From JBAXGE01 sp044344145 (GTDB taxonomy: Bacteria; Planctomycetota; Phycisphaerae; WQYP01): a DNA stretch of 23,586 nucleotides. Both the position numbers and the translations under genes were made by a program. The notes beneath the pieces are model-generated. The model was not told the origin of the DNA and searched no databases. It worked only from the letters and a program-made list of their open reading frames with translations. This document shows positions 7,151 to 14,268 of the stretch, piece after piece (the first letter of the stretch is position 1; the number at the start of each line of letters is the position of its first letter). Where the stretch lies: positions 1 to 23,586 of the forward strand of contig JBIJDM010000015.1 in the NCBI GenBank assembly GCA_044344145.1, written 5' to 3'.

Positions 7151-7330
7151 GATCCACACTCGGCGCGACGGGCGGGTTGCAATTCCTGCGCCGGGCGCTG
7201 CTGCGGAAGTCAATGGCGCACTACGGCCGACCGACCCAGACGGCCGCCGTGACATGGCGCGGATAGTATGAACCCCCACGCACGTGGCCCGTATCGGCAT
7301 CAATCTGATCGGCCACGGTGCGTTCCGCAG
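7151..7330 (-). repeat. Right copy of direct repeat flanking the URO-D gene
   Basis: This is the partner of 5699-5878, in the same orientation. It spans the spacer after URO-D (7151-7220) and the last ~37 codons of the intact GH52 gene (7221-7330). Recombination between the two copies would delete the URO-D gene while leaving a GH52 3' end intact or chimeric. Confidence 0.85.
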
Positions 7331-9347
7331 CCGACACCTGCATCCACTGACGCAGGCCCTGCAGCACCGCCGGGTGTTCGCGGGTCAATTGTCCCTCCAG
7401 CAGCCAGTCCGCGACGAAGTGACAGAGAATCACCTTGGACGGCCACGTGTTACTGCTGCCACTGGATAGGCGCAGGTGTCCGGAAACAGCATCCAGACAT
7501 ACCCCGGTGTGCAAACAGGTCTGCGTGTGTTGGCGGAGCATGTCCCAGATCCGGGAATCGCGGGCCAGAACTTCACCCAAACCGCAGACCAGCGGAACCG
7601 CCAGCGGTTCAAGCGCCGCGATCACCACCGCTGCGGATTGCTCCAGCAGATTGGCGGGCAGGCAGCGCCGTTCTGTGTCGAAGCTTGCCGTCAGCGCGCG
7701 GGCACTGCGCTCTGCTCCGTCTGCCGCCACCTTCGCCCACTCCCCGGCACCAGCCCGGCGGAAGAAGGCCTCAAGCAGGCGATAGGCACACCAGGTCTTG
7801 ACGACAATGTATACATTACCACGGGCCGATTTGAGGGCCTCATCCAAAGCATCGTAGGTCGTAATCTCCGCGCCCTCGGCCCCGACCATGCTACTCTGCG
7901 CCTGGAGCACACCAGCGCGGCGCTGGGCCTCGTGATGCTCGCGCGCCGCCAAGCTGTCGAGTAACTGTCCCGCCACCTCGGTGCGGCGGCCGAGCCAATC
8001 GGCATCGGCGGCGTTCAGGCCATAAGCCGTCAGGCAGTAGATGCCGTTGAGCAATTGCTCGGTAGTCATGTAGGAGTAACACCCCTTCATGTCCGGCAGC
8101 TCGTAACCGCTCTGGCCGGCGGGGGAGTATGCCGTGTAGTTACCTTGGTCATGGGTGAAAGATAGCCCGCCGGGCTGCAGCACATCCGGCTGCTGCGGGA
8201 ACGTCACCTGATCGCGGTAGCTGTAGCGCTCGATGAATAGATCAATGACGGCCCGTGCGACCCACGGATGGCGCCACAGTTCGAAGGGCAGATGATCCGC
8301 CGCCAGATCAAGCGTGTTGCGCCAGGCAAATTGGCCTTCGCAGACACTCCACAAGGCCCGGCCCTCGTCGGTTTCCAGAAGGCTGGAGTTGGCGTAGTAG
8401 CCCTGCGCCGCCTGCGCAAGTAACTGGCGCCGGACCGGGTCGGCACAAGCGCGGCGTATGGCGGTATCCACCTGCTGGGCGTGGGCTTTGATCGCTTCGC
8501 TTTGGGCCAGCACCTGTGTGACTACGGCCTCCACCCGGTCAAAGTAGCGGGTATAGAAGTAGTGGCTGTCCAGGCCGGTGGTAACCTGGCCCGCGTGGTG
8601 AAATCCCACCGCCGCAATCAGGGTTTTTTGTTGCCGGGGCGGTACGACGAAACAGATTCCGCCCTCGTTCCCGCCGGGGTGTATGATGGGCCGGCCCGCC
8701 TCAAAGTGGCGCGCGATGGTATTATCACGGAGGGTGAACACCCGCCCCGAAAGTGCCTTGGCGCCCAGCGCCCAGCGGCCGCCCATAGCAACGCCGCAGA
8801 GCGCTCCAGCGCTGGACCAATCCAATGGCCGGATGCGACCAGGGCCACGCCAGTTAACCCCCAACAGCCCACGCGCAGTCTGCTCGGAGTCACGGTTGTC
8901 GATGGTAAATTCCAACAGGAGCCCTGGACAGACTTCGTCAGCCAGCGCAGCGCCGGTCTGAGGATCGGGCAGGTCCGGCCGGGGCGACCAGATGCGCAGC
9001 GTCATGCCCCCGCCGGAGTACTCGTCGCAACAGAACGACAGACGCCGTTGCAGCGCATGGGCAGGGAGAAAACGCCATCGTGCCCGGAAGCTGCCTGAGC
9101 TTTGCGCTGGGACCGCCACCGAAGCTTCGTAGTTCTCGGACGCCAAGCCGGCCACAAAAGGTAGCGCCGTCGTCTGCCCCGGTCCACGGTTGACCGCAAC
9201 CAGCAGGTCGGCCAGCAGCTCTGTGGCGAGGGCTTCGTGCTCAAACCCCACACCATGTCCCGGCAGCCCCAGAGTCAGGCTCGACCACGCGCCGATCGGG
9301 GCGTGATGAGTCATGAAATGGGGACATTCCAGTTCGTTATCAATCAT
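7221..9347 (-). CDS. Glycoside hydrolase family 52 protein (putative beta-xylosidase)
   Basis: This 708-residue protein matches the GH52 family in length and in several segments recalled from Geobacillus XynB2: MTHHAPIGAWSSLTLGLPG (12-30), GLDSHYFYTRYFDRVEAV (258-275), WSVCEGQF (333-340), FELWRHPWVARAVIDLFIER (355-374), SFTHDQGN (396-403), GAEITTYDALDEAL (492-505), SSNTWPSKVILCHFVADWLL (631-650) and GGSYYPRHVTA (691-701). By alignment in mind, Glu337 would be the nucleophile (Glu335 in XynB2) and Asp499 the acid/base (Asp495). GH52 enzymes are retaining exo-beta-xylosidases that release xylose from xylo-oligosaccharides. There is no signal peptide, so it should act on imported oligosaccharides. 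The start at 9347 has GGAG eight bases upstream. The longer frame to 9425 has no such support. A broken copy of its 3' end lies at 5760-5878. Substrate specificity is inferred from family only. Confidence 0.88.
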   Translation of the reverse strand: MIDNELECPHFMTHHAPIGAWSSLTLGLPGHGVGFEHEALATELLADLLVAVNRGPGQTTALPFVAGLASENYEASVAVPAQSSGSFRARWRFLPAHALQRRLSFCCDEYSGGGMTLRIWSPRPDLPDPQTGAALADEVCPGLLLEFTIDNRDSEQTARGLLGVNWRGPGRIRPLDWSSAGALCGVAMGGRWALGAKALSGRVFTLRDNTIARHFEAGRPIIHPGGNEGGICFVVPPRQQKTLIAAVGFHHAGQVTTGLDSHYFYTRYFDRVEAVVTQVLAQSEAIKAHAQQVDTAIRRACADPVRRQLLAQAAQGYYANSSLLETDEGRALWSVCEGQFAWRNTLDLAADHLPFELWRHPWVARAVIDLFIERYSYRDQVTFPQQPDVLQPGGLSFTHDQGNYTAYSPAGQSGYELPDMKGCYSYMTTEQLLNGIYCLTAYGLNAADADWLGRRTEVAGQLLDSLAAREHHEAQRRAGVLQAQSSMVGAEGAEITTYDALDEALKSARGNVYIVVKTWCAYRLLEAFFRRAGAGEWAKVAADGAERSARALTASFDTERRCLPANLLEQSAAVVIAALEPLAVPLVCGLGEVLARDSRIWDMLRQHTQTCLHTGVCLDAVSGHLRLSSGSSNTWPSKVILCHFVADWLLEGQLTREHPAVLQGLRQWMQVSAAERTVADQIDADTGHVRGGSYYPRHVTAAVWVGRP

Positions 9348-9446
9348 GATGCAGCTCCATCCTTCAGCGGTTTGGGGCACAATAATTACGGCCCGCCGCG
9401 AAGGCTTCGGGGCTGATGAGGCCAATTACCGAGGGCACCGGCCGTG

Positions 9447-9476
9447 ATTATACCATTCTGCAATCCGTGGGAACAA
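9447..9476 (-). promoter_or_regulatory. Putative promoter of the GH52 gene
   Basis: The minus strand reads TTGTTC (9476-9471), an 18-base spacer and a perfect TATAAT (9452-9447). This would give a leader of about 95 bases. The same octamer (GTATAATC) forms the -10 box before the araC and rlmI-like genes. Confidence 0.4.
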
Positions 9477-9620
9477 ACGCGATGATGACGCAACGTAAGG
9501 GCTTGGCTGGCCAAGGAATTGGACTTAACGATACAGCGACTACCTGGGGCGAAGACCAGACCAATTCCCCCGAAAATCCGATGATTCTAAATCCAGCCCA
9601 CAGCCATCCCCGGCGCATGG

Positions 9621-9650
9621 AAAAACCCTGCCGGGGTTACCGACAGGGTT
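9621..9650 (-). terminator. Intrinsic terminator of the ribosomal-protein/rpoA operon
   Basis: On the minus strand an 11-bp stem (AACCCTGTCGG paired with CCGGCAGGGTT, one G-U pair) with a 5-base loop is followed by a run of five Ts. It begins about 40 bases after the rplQ stop and is a textbook Rho-independent terminator. Confidence 0.9.
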
Positions 9651-9689
9651 TGATTTCAGGTTTTCTATTGACCCTAGCGCCGCAGTTGC

Positions 9690-10133
9690 TTACTTGGTTT
9701 CGGCGGGGGCTTCGGTGGTCGCGCCCTTGGCTTCGAAACCGAGCATCTGGACGACGGCGATATCGCCGGCATCGCCGATGCGCCACTTGGCGGTCTTGAC
9801 GATGCGGGTGTAACCACCGTTGCGGTCCTTGAAGGCCGGGCCAACGGTGTTGAACAGCTTCTGCACCAGCGTGTCATCCAGCAACAGGTCCTGATCCTTG
9901 GGATCGGCCATCAGACGGTCATGCAAACGGGAGATGACCAGACGACGGGCGTGCAGGGTGTTCTTCTTGGCCAGCGTGATCAAGGGCTCGACGAAACGGA
10001 CCAGTTCCTTGGCTTTGGGCAGGGTGGTGCGGATTTCGCCATGCTCAATCAGCGATTGGGCCAGATGACGCATGAGGGCTTTACGGTGGGAGGGGCTACG
10101 CGATAAGCGACGGCCGGCTACTTTATGACGCAT
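9690..10133 (-). CDS. rplQ: 50S ribosomal protein L17
   Basis: This 147-residue protein has the L17 signature from its start: MRHKVAGRRLSRSPSHRKAL, then the HGEIRTTLPKAKELVRFVEPLITLAKK segment, which places it near the exit of the 50S peptide tunnel. The body ends at about residue 136, and a short acidic/Ala tail (ATTEAPAETK) follows. The start has GAGG nine bases upstream. It is the last gene of the locus, 33 bases after rpoA, and is followed by the strong terminator at 9621-9650, as usual for alpha operons. Confidence 0.97.
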   Translation of the reverse strand: MRHKVAGRRLSRSPSHRKALMRHLAQSLIEHGEIRTTLPKAKELVRFVEPLITLAKKNTLHARRLVISRLHDRLMADPKDQDLLLDDTLVQKLFNTVGPAFKDRNGGYTRIVKTAKWRIGDAGDIAVVQMLGFEAKGATTEAPAETK

Positions 10134-10166
10134 GATACATTACCTCTTCAAATCGTTTCGTAAAAT

Positions 10167-11225
10167 TTAAGCCTTGGCCGCTTCGGCCGGGGCATCCGTC
10201 ACCGCGGGATTAACCGCGACATCGGCTTCGGCAATCTTGAGACCGAGGGACAAACCAATTTCCTGTAACTTCGTTTTGACTTCCCGCAGCGAGGTCTTGC
10301 CAAAGCTGCGAACCTTGAGCAGGTCGGCTTCGGTCTGCCGGGCGAGATCGCCCACGGTGTGCAGCTTGGCGGATTCCAGACAGTTGCTGGCCCGGACCGA
10401 CAGTTGCAGCGTGCCCAACGGCTGGCTGAGGACCGACTTCTGTTCGTCGTTCATCTGCGAAGCAATCAGGGTGACCGGGGTGGTCTCTTCGATCTGGGCA
10501 TTGACCACGGCGCCGGGTTCGAAATGCTGCACGAACGCGTTGATGTGCTTGCGCAGAATCTTGGCGGCTTCGATCAGGGTTTCTTCCGGGCTCTTGGTGC
10601 CATTGGTCCAGATTTCCAACACGAGCTTGTCGTAGTTGGTACGCTGGCCCACGCGGGTGTCTTCGGTCTTGTACCGCACGCGGGTCACGGGCGAGAAGAT
10701 CGAATCCACGGCGATCTGGCCGATGATCTGTTCTTCCTGCGAGTGCTCGGAGGCGATGACGAAACCACGACCCTTGCGGATTTCCAGTTCCATCGAGAAA
10801 GTCGCGTTTTCGGTGGTCAGGTTGGCCAGAACCAGGTCTTTGTTGATGACCTCGACCGAGGCATCACCCTTGAGATCGGCGCCGGTCACGGGACCGAGGC
10901 CTTTCTTTTCCACCACGAGCTTTTTGGGCTCGTCGGAATCCAAACGGACAATCAGACCTTTGACATTCAGAATGATGTCGGTGACATCTTCCTGCACGCC
11001 TTCGATCTGGGCAAATTCATGTTCCACACCGGCGATCTTCACGCTGACGGCGGCGGCGCCTTCCAGCGAACTGAGCAGAATCCGGCGCAACGAGTTGCCG
11101 ATGGTGGTACCGAAACCACGTTCAAACGGCTCGACAATAAACTTGCCGTAGGTCGCGCTCTTGACCGAGGCATCCTGCTCGAACTTGCTGGGTAATTCCA
11201 GCCCACGCCATAGTACTCGCATCAT
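10167..11225 (-). CDS. rpoA: DNA-directed RNA polymerase subunit alpha
   Basis: This 352-residue protein has the alpha N-terminal dimerisation domain (FEPFERGFGTTIGNSLRRILL-type assembly motif at about residues 31-50). After a linker comes the C-terminal domain (about 275-335) with RASNCLESAKLHTVGDL and SFGKTSLREVKTKLQEIGLSLG, the segments that contact UP elements and activators. A 15-residue Ala/Asp-rich tail follows. I chose ATG 11225, because GGAGG lies eight bases upstream. The longer TTG-initiated reading at 11240 would start inside that ribosome-binding site. It lies directly after rpsK with a 107-bp spacer that lacks rpsD, which is usually here. Confidence 0.97.
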   Translation of the reverse strand: MMRVLWRGLELPSKFEQDASVKSATYGKFIVEPFERGFGTTIGNSLRRILLSSLEGAAAVSVKIAGVEHEFAQIEGVQEDVTDIILNVKGLIVRLDSDEPKKLVVEKKGLGPVTGADLKGDASVEVINKDLVLANLTTENATFSMELEIRKGRGFVIASEHSQEEQIIGQIAVDSIFSPVTRVRYKTEDTRVGQRTNYDKLVLEIWTNGTKSPEETLIEAAKILRKHINAFVQHFEPGAVVNAQIEETTPVTLIASQMNDEQKSVLSQPLGTLQLSVRASNCLESAKLHTVGDLARQTEADLLKVRSFGKTSLREVKTKLQEIGLSLGLKIAEADVAVNPAVTDAPAEAAKA

Positions 11226-11332
11226 AACACTTACCTCCAAGGGAAAGTCCCGGGATTATCGGCGGGCCAATCGTGGCACCGTCATCTGTCACCGAGAACA
11301 ATTGAAGAACTCTGGTAAATAAAACGCCGGGC

Positions 11333-11713
11333 TTAAACGCGCCGACGCTTGGGCGGACGACAACCATTGTGCGGCAAAGCCGTGTTGTCTTCGATCCCGC
11401 TGACCCGCAGGCCACTGCTCTGCAGACCGGTGATGGCGGCTTCGCGGCCGGGGCCGGGGCCCTTGACGCGGACTTCCACTTCCATCAGGCCATATTTCTT
11501 GGCCTTGGCGGCACAGTTTTCCGCGGCCCGGGTGGCCGCGAACGGGGTGCTCTTGCGGGCGCCCTTGAAGCCTACGGTCCCAGCGGAGTCCCAGCACAGG
11601 GTCTCGCCGGCCATATCGGTGATCGTCACCTGGGTGTTGTTGAAGCTCGCCTTGATGTGGACGATCCCCTTGGTGATGTTCTTGCGGATTTTCTTTTTGA
11701 CTACCTTGGCCAT
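11333..11713 (-). CDS. rpsK: 30S ribosomal protein S11
   Basis: This 126-residue protein of the 30S platform shows GIVHIKASFNNTQVTITDMAG, GFKGARKSTPFAA, VRVKGPGPGREAAITGLQ and the highly conserved C-terminus NGCRPPKRRRV. I start at ATG 11713 (MAKVVKKK). An upstream in-frame start would add 11 residues with no family support. A 134-bp spacer separates it from rpsM, longer than most gaps in this locus, and holds an inverted repeat. Confidence 0.97.
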   Translation of the reverse strand: MAKVVKKKIRKNITKGIVHIKASFNNTQVTITDMAGETLCWDSAGTVGFKGARKSTPFAATRAAENCAAKAKKYGLMEVEVRVKGPGPGREAAITGLQSSGLRVSGIEDNTALPHNGCRPPKRRRV

Positions 11714-11847
11714 AACAAACCTTTCCTGAGGGCTACGGATTAGCAACGCGCGAACGCACGGCTTAGTCCTGACCCGAATCCTACGCGCCCCGACGCTGCG
11801 TCAACCCATCGTTGACCCATGGTGCCGGGCGCGGCGCACGCTAACGA

Positions 11848-12234
11848 TTAGCCGTGCATTTCCTTCACGCCCTTCTTACCGGCGACCGTCTTGCGCGGAC
11901 CCTTGCGGGTGCGGGCATTGGTGCGGGTGCGTTGGCCGCGCGTCGGCAGGCTGCGGCGATGCCGCGACCCACGGTAGCTGCCAATTTCTTTCAGACGCTG
12001 GATATTCTGCTGCAGTTGCCGACGCAGACCACCCTCGACCACGATCCCGCGGTCAATGATGCCGGTGATACGGCTCACTTCTTCTTCGGTCAGCTCGCGG
12101 GCCTTCTTCTGCGGATCAATGCTGGCTTCCTTGAGGATGGCCAGCGCGTTCACGGGGCCGACCCCGTAAATGTAACGCAGACTGATGCGGACGGGCTTGT
12201 CAATCGGGATATCAACACCGGCAATACGTGGCAT
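11848..12234 (-). CDS. rpsM: 30S ribosomal protein S13
   Basis: This 128-residue head protein contacts 23S rRNA and P-site tRNA. It begins MPRIAGVDIPIDKPVRISL, carries YIYGVG and the GSYRGSRHRRSLPTRGQRTR motif, and ends in the basic tail KGPRKTVAGKKGV. AGGAG lies six bases before the ATG. Length and motifs are typical. It follows rpmJ by about 44 bases. Confidence 0.97.
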   Translation of the reverse strand: MPRIAGVDIPIDKPVRISLRYIYGVGPVNALAILKEASIDPQKKARELTEEEVSRITGIIDRGIVVEGGLRRQLQQNIQRLKEIGSYRGSRHRRSLPTRGQRTRTNARTRKGPRKTVAGKKGVKEMHG

Positions 12235-12278
12235 AATTAACTCCTGAAATCTAACTCGTGAACCTGAATCACCGGCTC

Positions 12279-12395
12279 TTAGCCTTGACGCTGGTTATGA
12301 CGGGGATCCACTTTGCAGACCACCCGCAGCACGCCACGACGGCGCACAACAATGCAATGCTCGCAAATACGCTTGACGCTGGAACGAACTTTCAT
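12279..12395 (-). CDS. rpmJ: 50S ribosomal protein L36 (zinc-binding form)
   Basis: This 38-residue gene starts at ATG 12395, with GGAG seven bases upstream. The protein begins MKVRSSVKRICEHCIVVRRR. The zinc-ribbon ligands Cys11, Cys14, Cys27 and His33 are all present, so it is the C+ (zinc) form, which is normal for the alpha operon. It lies between infA and rpsM, the standard place. It helps organise 23S rRNA near the GTPase-associated region. Confidence 0.95.
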   Translation of the reverse strand: MKVRSSVKRICEHCIVVRRRGVLRVVCKVDPRHNQRQG

Positions 12396-12493
12396 GACAC
12401 TACTCCGCTGGTTAAAACCAACTTGATCCTGACCATACTATTCGTGACCGCCGGCAACACTGCCGAACACGCCTGCCCGACCCATAGCCATAC

Positions 12494-12709
12494 TCAGCTA
12501 CGCGTCACTATCCGACCGCGCTTCAGATCATACGGCGACATTTCCACCGCGACCTTGTCGCCCGGCAGAATCCGGATGAAGTTCATCCGCATCTTGCCTG
12601 ACACATGCGCTATCAACTCATGCCCATTGTCCAGCTTGACCCGGAACATCGCGTTGGGTAGTGCTTCCACTACCACGGCTTCGACACGGATTGGCTCTTC
12701 CTTGGGCAT
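12494..12709 (-). CDS. infA: Translation initiation factor IF-1
   Basis: This 71-residue OB-fold protein binds the 30S A site during initiation. Characteristic segments are VEAVVVEALPNAMFRVKLDNGHELIAHVSGKMR (split by family loops) and the C-terminal MSPYDLKRGRIVTR. ATG 12709 has GAGG five bases upstream. The 11 extra residues of the longer frame (12742) lack support. It sits between map and rpmJ, as in many bacterial alpha/spc regions. About 100 bp of spacer with two hairpins separates it from map. Confidence 0.96.
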   Translation of the reverse strand: MPKEEPIRVEAVVVEALPNAMFRVKLDNGHELIAHVSGKMRMNFIRILPGDKVAVEMSPYDLKRGRIVTRS

Positions 12710-12774
12710 AGAAACCTCGTAGTATAACAAAACCGACCACATCTTCGCCAGTGGTCAAACCAAAATATTCACGC

Positions 12775-12793
12775 CACCAGCGAAAAGCTGGTG
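12775..12793 (-). other. Hairpin in map-infA spacer
   Basis: A perfect 7-bp inverted repeat (CACCAGC/GCTGGTG, 5-base loop) lies about 24 bases after the map stop. A second, GACCAC-N10-GTGGTC, is at 12735-12756. Neither is followed by a proper T-tract, so these could be RNA-processing or attenuation structures rather than full terminators. Confidence 0.4.
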
Positions 12794-12816
12794 TTAAAGT
12801 TCCGTCCCACGGGCCG

Positions 12817-13599
12817 TTAACGCCCGTCCGTCAGGACATCCGCACCCGTGGCGGTCACCGCCACCGTGTGCTCGTAATGGGCCGCCGGGGTCCCGTCACG
12901 GGATACCACCGTCCAGCCATCGGTCAAAATCTGCACCTCGGCCGCGCCCACGATCACCATGGGCTCAATGGCCAGCGTCATACCCGCCTGCAGGTAAAAA
13001 TCGCCCCGGCGGAGAAAATCCTTGGTTACGCAATTCGGAACTTTCGGATCTTCGTGCATATGCTGGCCGATGCCGTGGCCGACAAAGTCCTGCACCACCG
13101 CAAAGCCCTGGCTTTCGACAAAGTCCTGCATCAGCCGCGCGATGTCACTCCAGCGCCGGCCGGGCCGAATTTCGCGAATCGCCAAATCCAGCGTACCCTG
13201 GGTCACCGCGCACATCTTGCGGGTCTTTTCCGCGACATTGCCCAGCAGTATGGTCACCGCAGAGTCGCCGCAGTAATTGCCCAGACTCACGCCGCAATCC
13301 ACACTGACAATATCGCCATCCTTGAGCACCCGCTTCGACGGGATGCCGTGGACCACTTCTTCATTGACCGAGATACAGGTATTGCCGGGAAAACCGGTGC
13401 CGGGCTGATAACTGGGGTAGTTCTTGAACAACCCCCGGGCCCCCGCGGAGGTATAGCAGTCATAGACGATCTGGTCGAGTTCCAGCGTGGTCATGCCCAC
13501 GCGGATCTGTTCCTGGGCACGTTGCAACGCACGGTGGACGACGCGGCCCGAAGCCCGCATCTGTTCCAGTTCGCGTTGTGATTTCAGCGTAATCCGCAT
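12817..13599 (-). CDS. map: Methionine aminopeptidase, type I
   Basis: This 260-residue metallopeptidase removes the initiator Met from nascent proteins. All five metal ligands are visible: Asp101 and Asp112 (SVDCGVSLGNYCGDSAV), His175 (GHGIG), Glu212 (AIEPM) and Glu243 (HYEHTV). The conserved His84 (VVHGIP) is also present. There is no N-terminal zinc-finger or linker extension, so it is the short type Ia form. It lies 15 bases downstream of adk in the secY-adk-map-infA order common in bacteria. Confidence 0.97.
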   Translation of the reverse strand: MRITLKSQRELEQMRASGRVVHRALQRAQEQIRVGMTTLELDQIVYDCYTSAGARGLFKNYPSYQPGTGFPGNTCISVNEEVVHGIPSKRVLKDGDIVSVDCGVSLGNYCGDSAVTILLGNVAEKTRKMCAVTQGTLDLAIREIRPGRRWSDIARLMQDFVESQGFAVVQDFVGHGIGQHMHEDPKVPNCVTKDFLRRGDFYLQAGMTLAIEPMVIVGAAEVQILTDGWTVVSRDGTPAAHYEHTVAVTATGADVLTDGR

Positions 13600-13614
13600 A
13601 ATGCCTGCCCATAC

Positions 13615-14268
13615 TCAGCCTTCAAAGTGCCGATGCATCTTTTCCAGCACGACTTTGGTCACCTCCGGGATCGCCCCGGACGCATCCACCGTCTTAAAAT
13701 TCCCCATCTGGGCGTAAAACGCCACCAACGGGGCCATCGTTTCCTGATACGTCTGAATCCGCTTCTGCACCACATCGTGGCGGTCGTCTTCGCGGATAAT
13801 CAACGGTTCCTGATCATTGTCACAAATGCCGGGCGTCTGGGGCGGATTGGAATCCACATGGTAGACACTCAAGCAGGCCGGACAAATCCGCCGGCCTTCA
13901 AAACGCCGCTGTAACACCGCGGGGTCCACGACAAAATTCAACACCAGCATCAGCGGGCGCTGCAGTTCAAACAGCATCCGGTTCAGCGCTTCGGCCTGCA
14001 CAATCGTGCGCGGGAAGCCGTCCAACACAAAGCCACAATCACCCAATTTGATAATGCGTTCCCGCATGATGTTCATCATCAATTCGTCGGGCACCAGCAT
14101 CCCATTGGCCATGAAGTCGCGAATTTTACGGCCGTTGGCACTGCCGGAGATCTTTTCCGCCCGCAGGATGTCCCCACTGGACATATGGACGAGTTTGAAC
14201 TCTTCGCAAATCCTCGCCGCCTGGGTTCCCTTCCCCGATCCCGGAGGCCCCAGTAGCGCGATTCTCAT
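13615..14268 (-). CDS. adk: Adenylate kinase (zinc-LID form)
   Basis: This 217-residue kinase interconverts ATP + AMP and 2 ADP. It shows the P-loop GPPGSGKGT (7-15), the AMP-binding region SSGDILR (30-36) and GFVLDGFPRT (79-88). The LID (about 124-162) carries C129-x2-C132-x16-C149-x2-D152, the zinc-binding set of long bacterial adenylate kinases. Its ATG overlaps the secY stop codon by ATGA, indicating translational coupling. All catalytic arginines in RRFEGR and REDD segments appear present. Confidence 0.97.
   Translation of the reverse strand: MRIALLGPPGSGKGTQAARICEEFKLVHMSSGDILRAEKISGSANGRKIRDFMANGMLVPDELMMNIMRERIIKLGDCGFVLDGFPRTIVQAEALNRMLFELQRPLMLVLNFVVDPAVLQRRFEGRRICPACLSVYHVDSNPPQTPGICDNDQEPLIIREDDRHDVVQKRIQTYQETMAPLVAFYAQMGNFKTVDASGAIPEVTKVVLEKMHRHFEG

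Larger units (their letters stand above)
9348..9689. other. Spacer between GH52 and rplQ
   Basis: This 342-bp spacer separates the accessory block from the ribosomal locus. It contains the GH52 promoter region (minus strand) and the intrinsic terminator after rplQ. Open frames crossing it on the plus strand are antisense to rplQ and unconvincing. Nothing else was recognised. Confidence 0.6.

Noticed and set aside
9348..9425. Longer GH52 start at 9425
   Set aside because: The added 26 residues do not fit the family N-terminus. ATG 9347 has GGAG at good spacing.
12721..12726. Minus-strand TATACT just before infA, looking like an extended -10
   Set aside because: A transcript from it would start at or after the infA ribosome-binding site, and no -35 is present.
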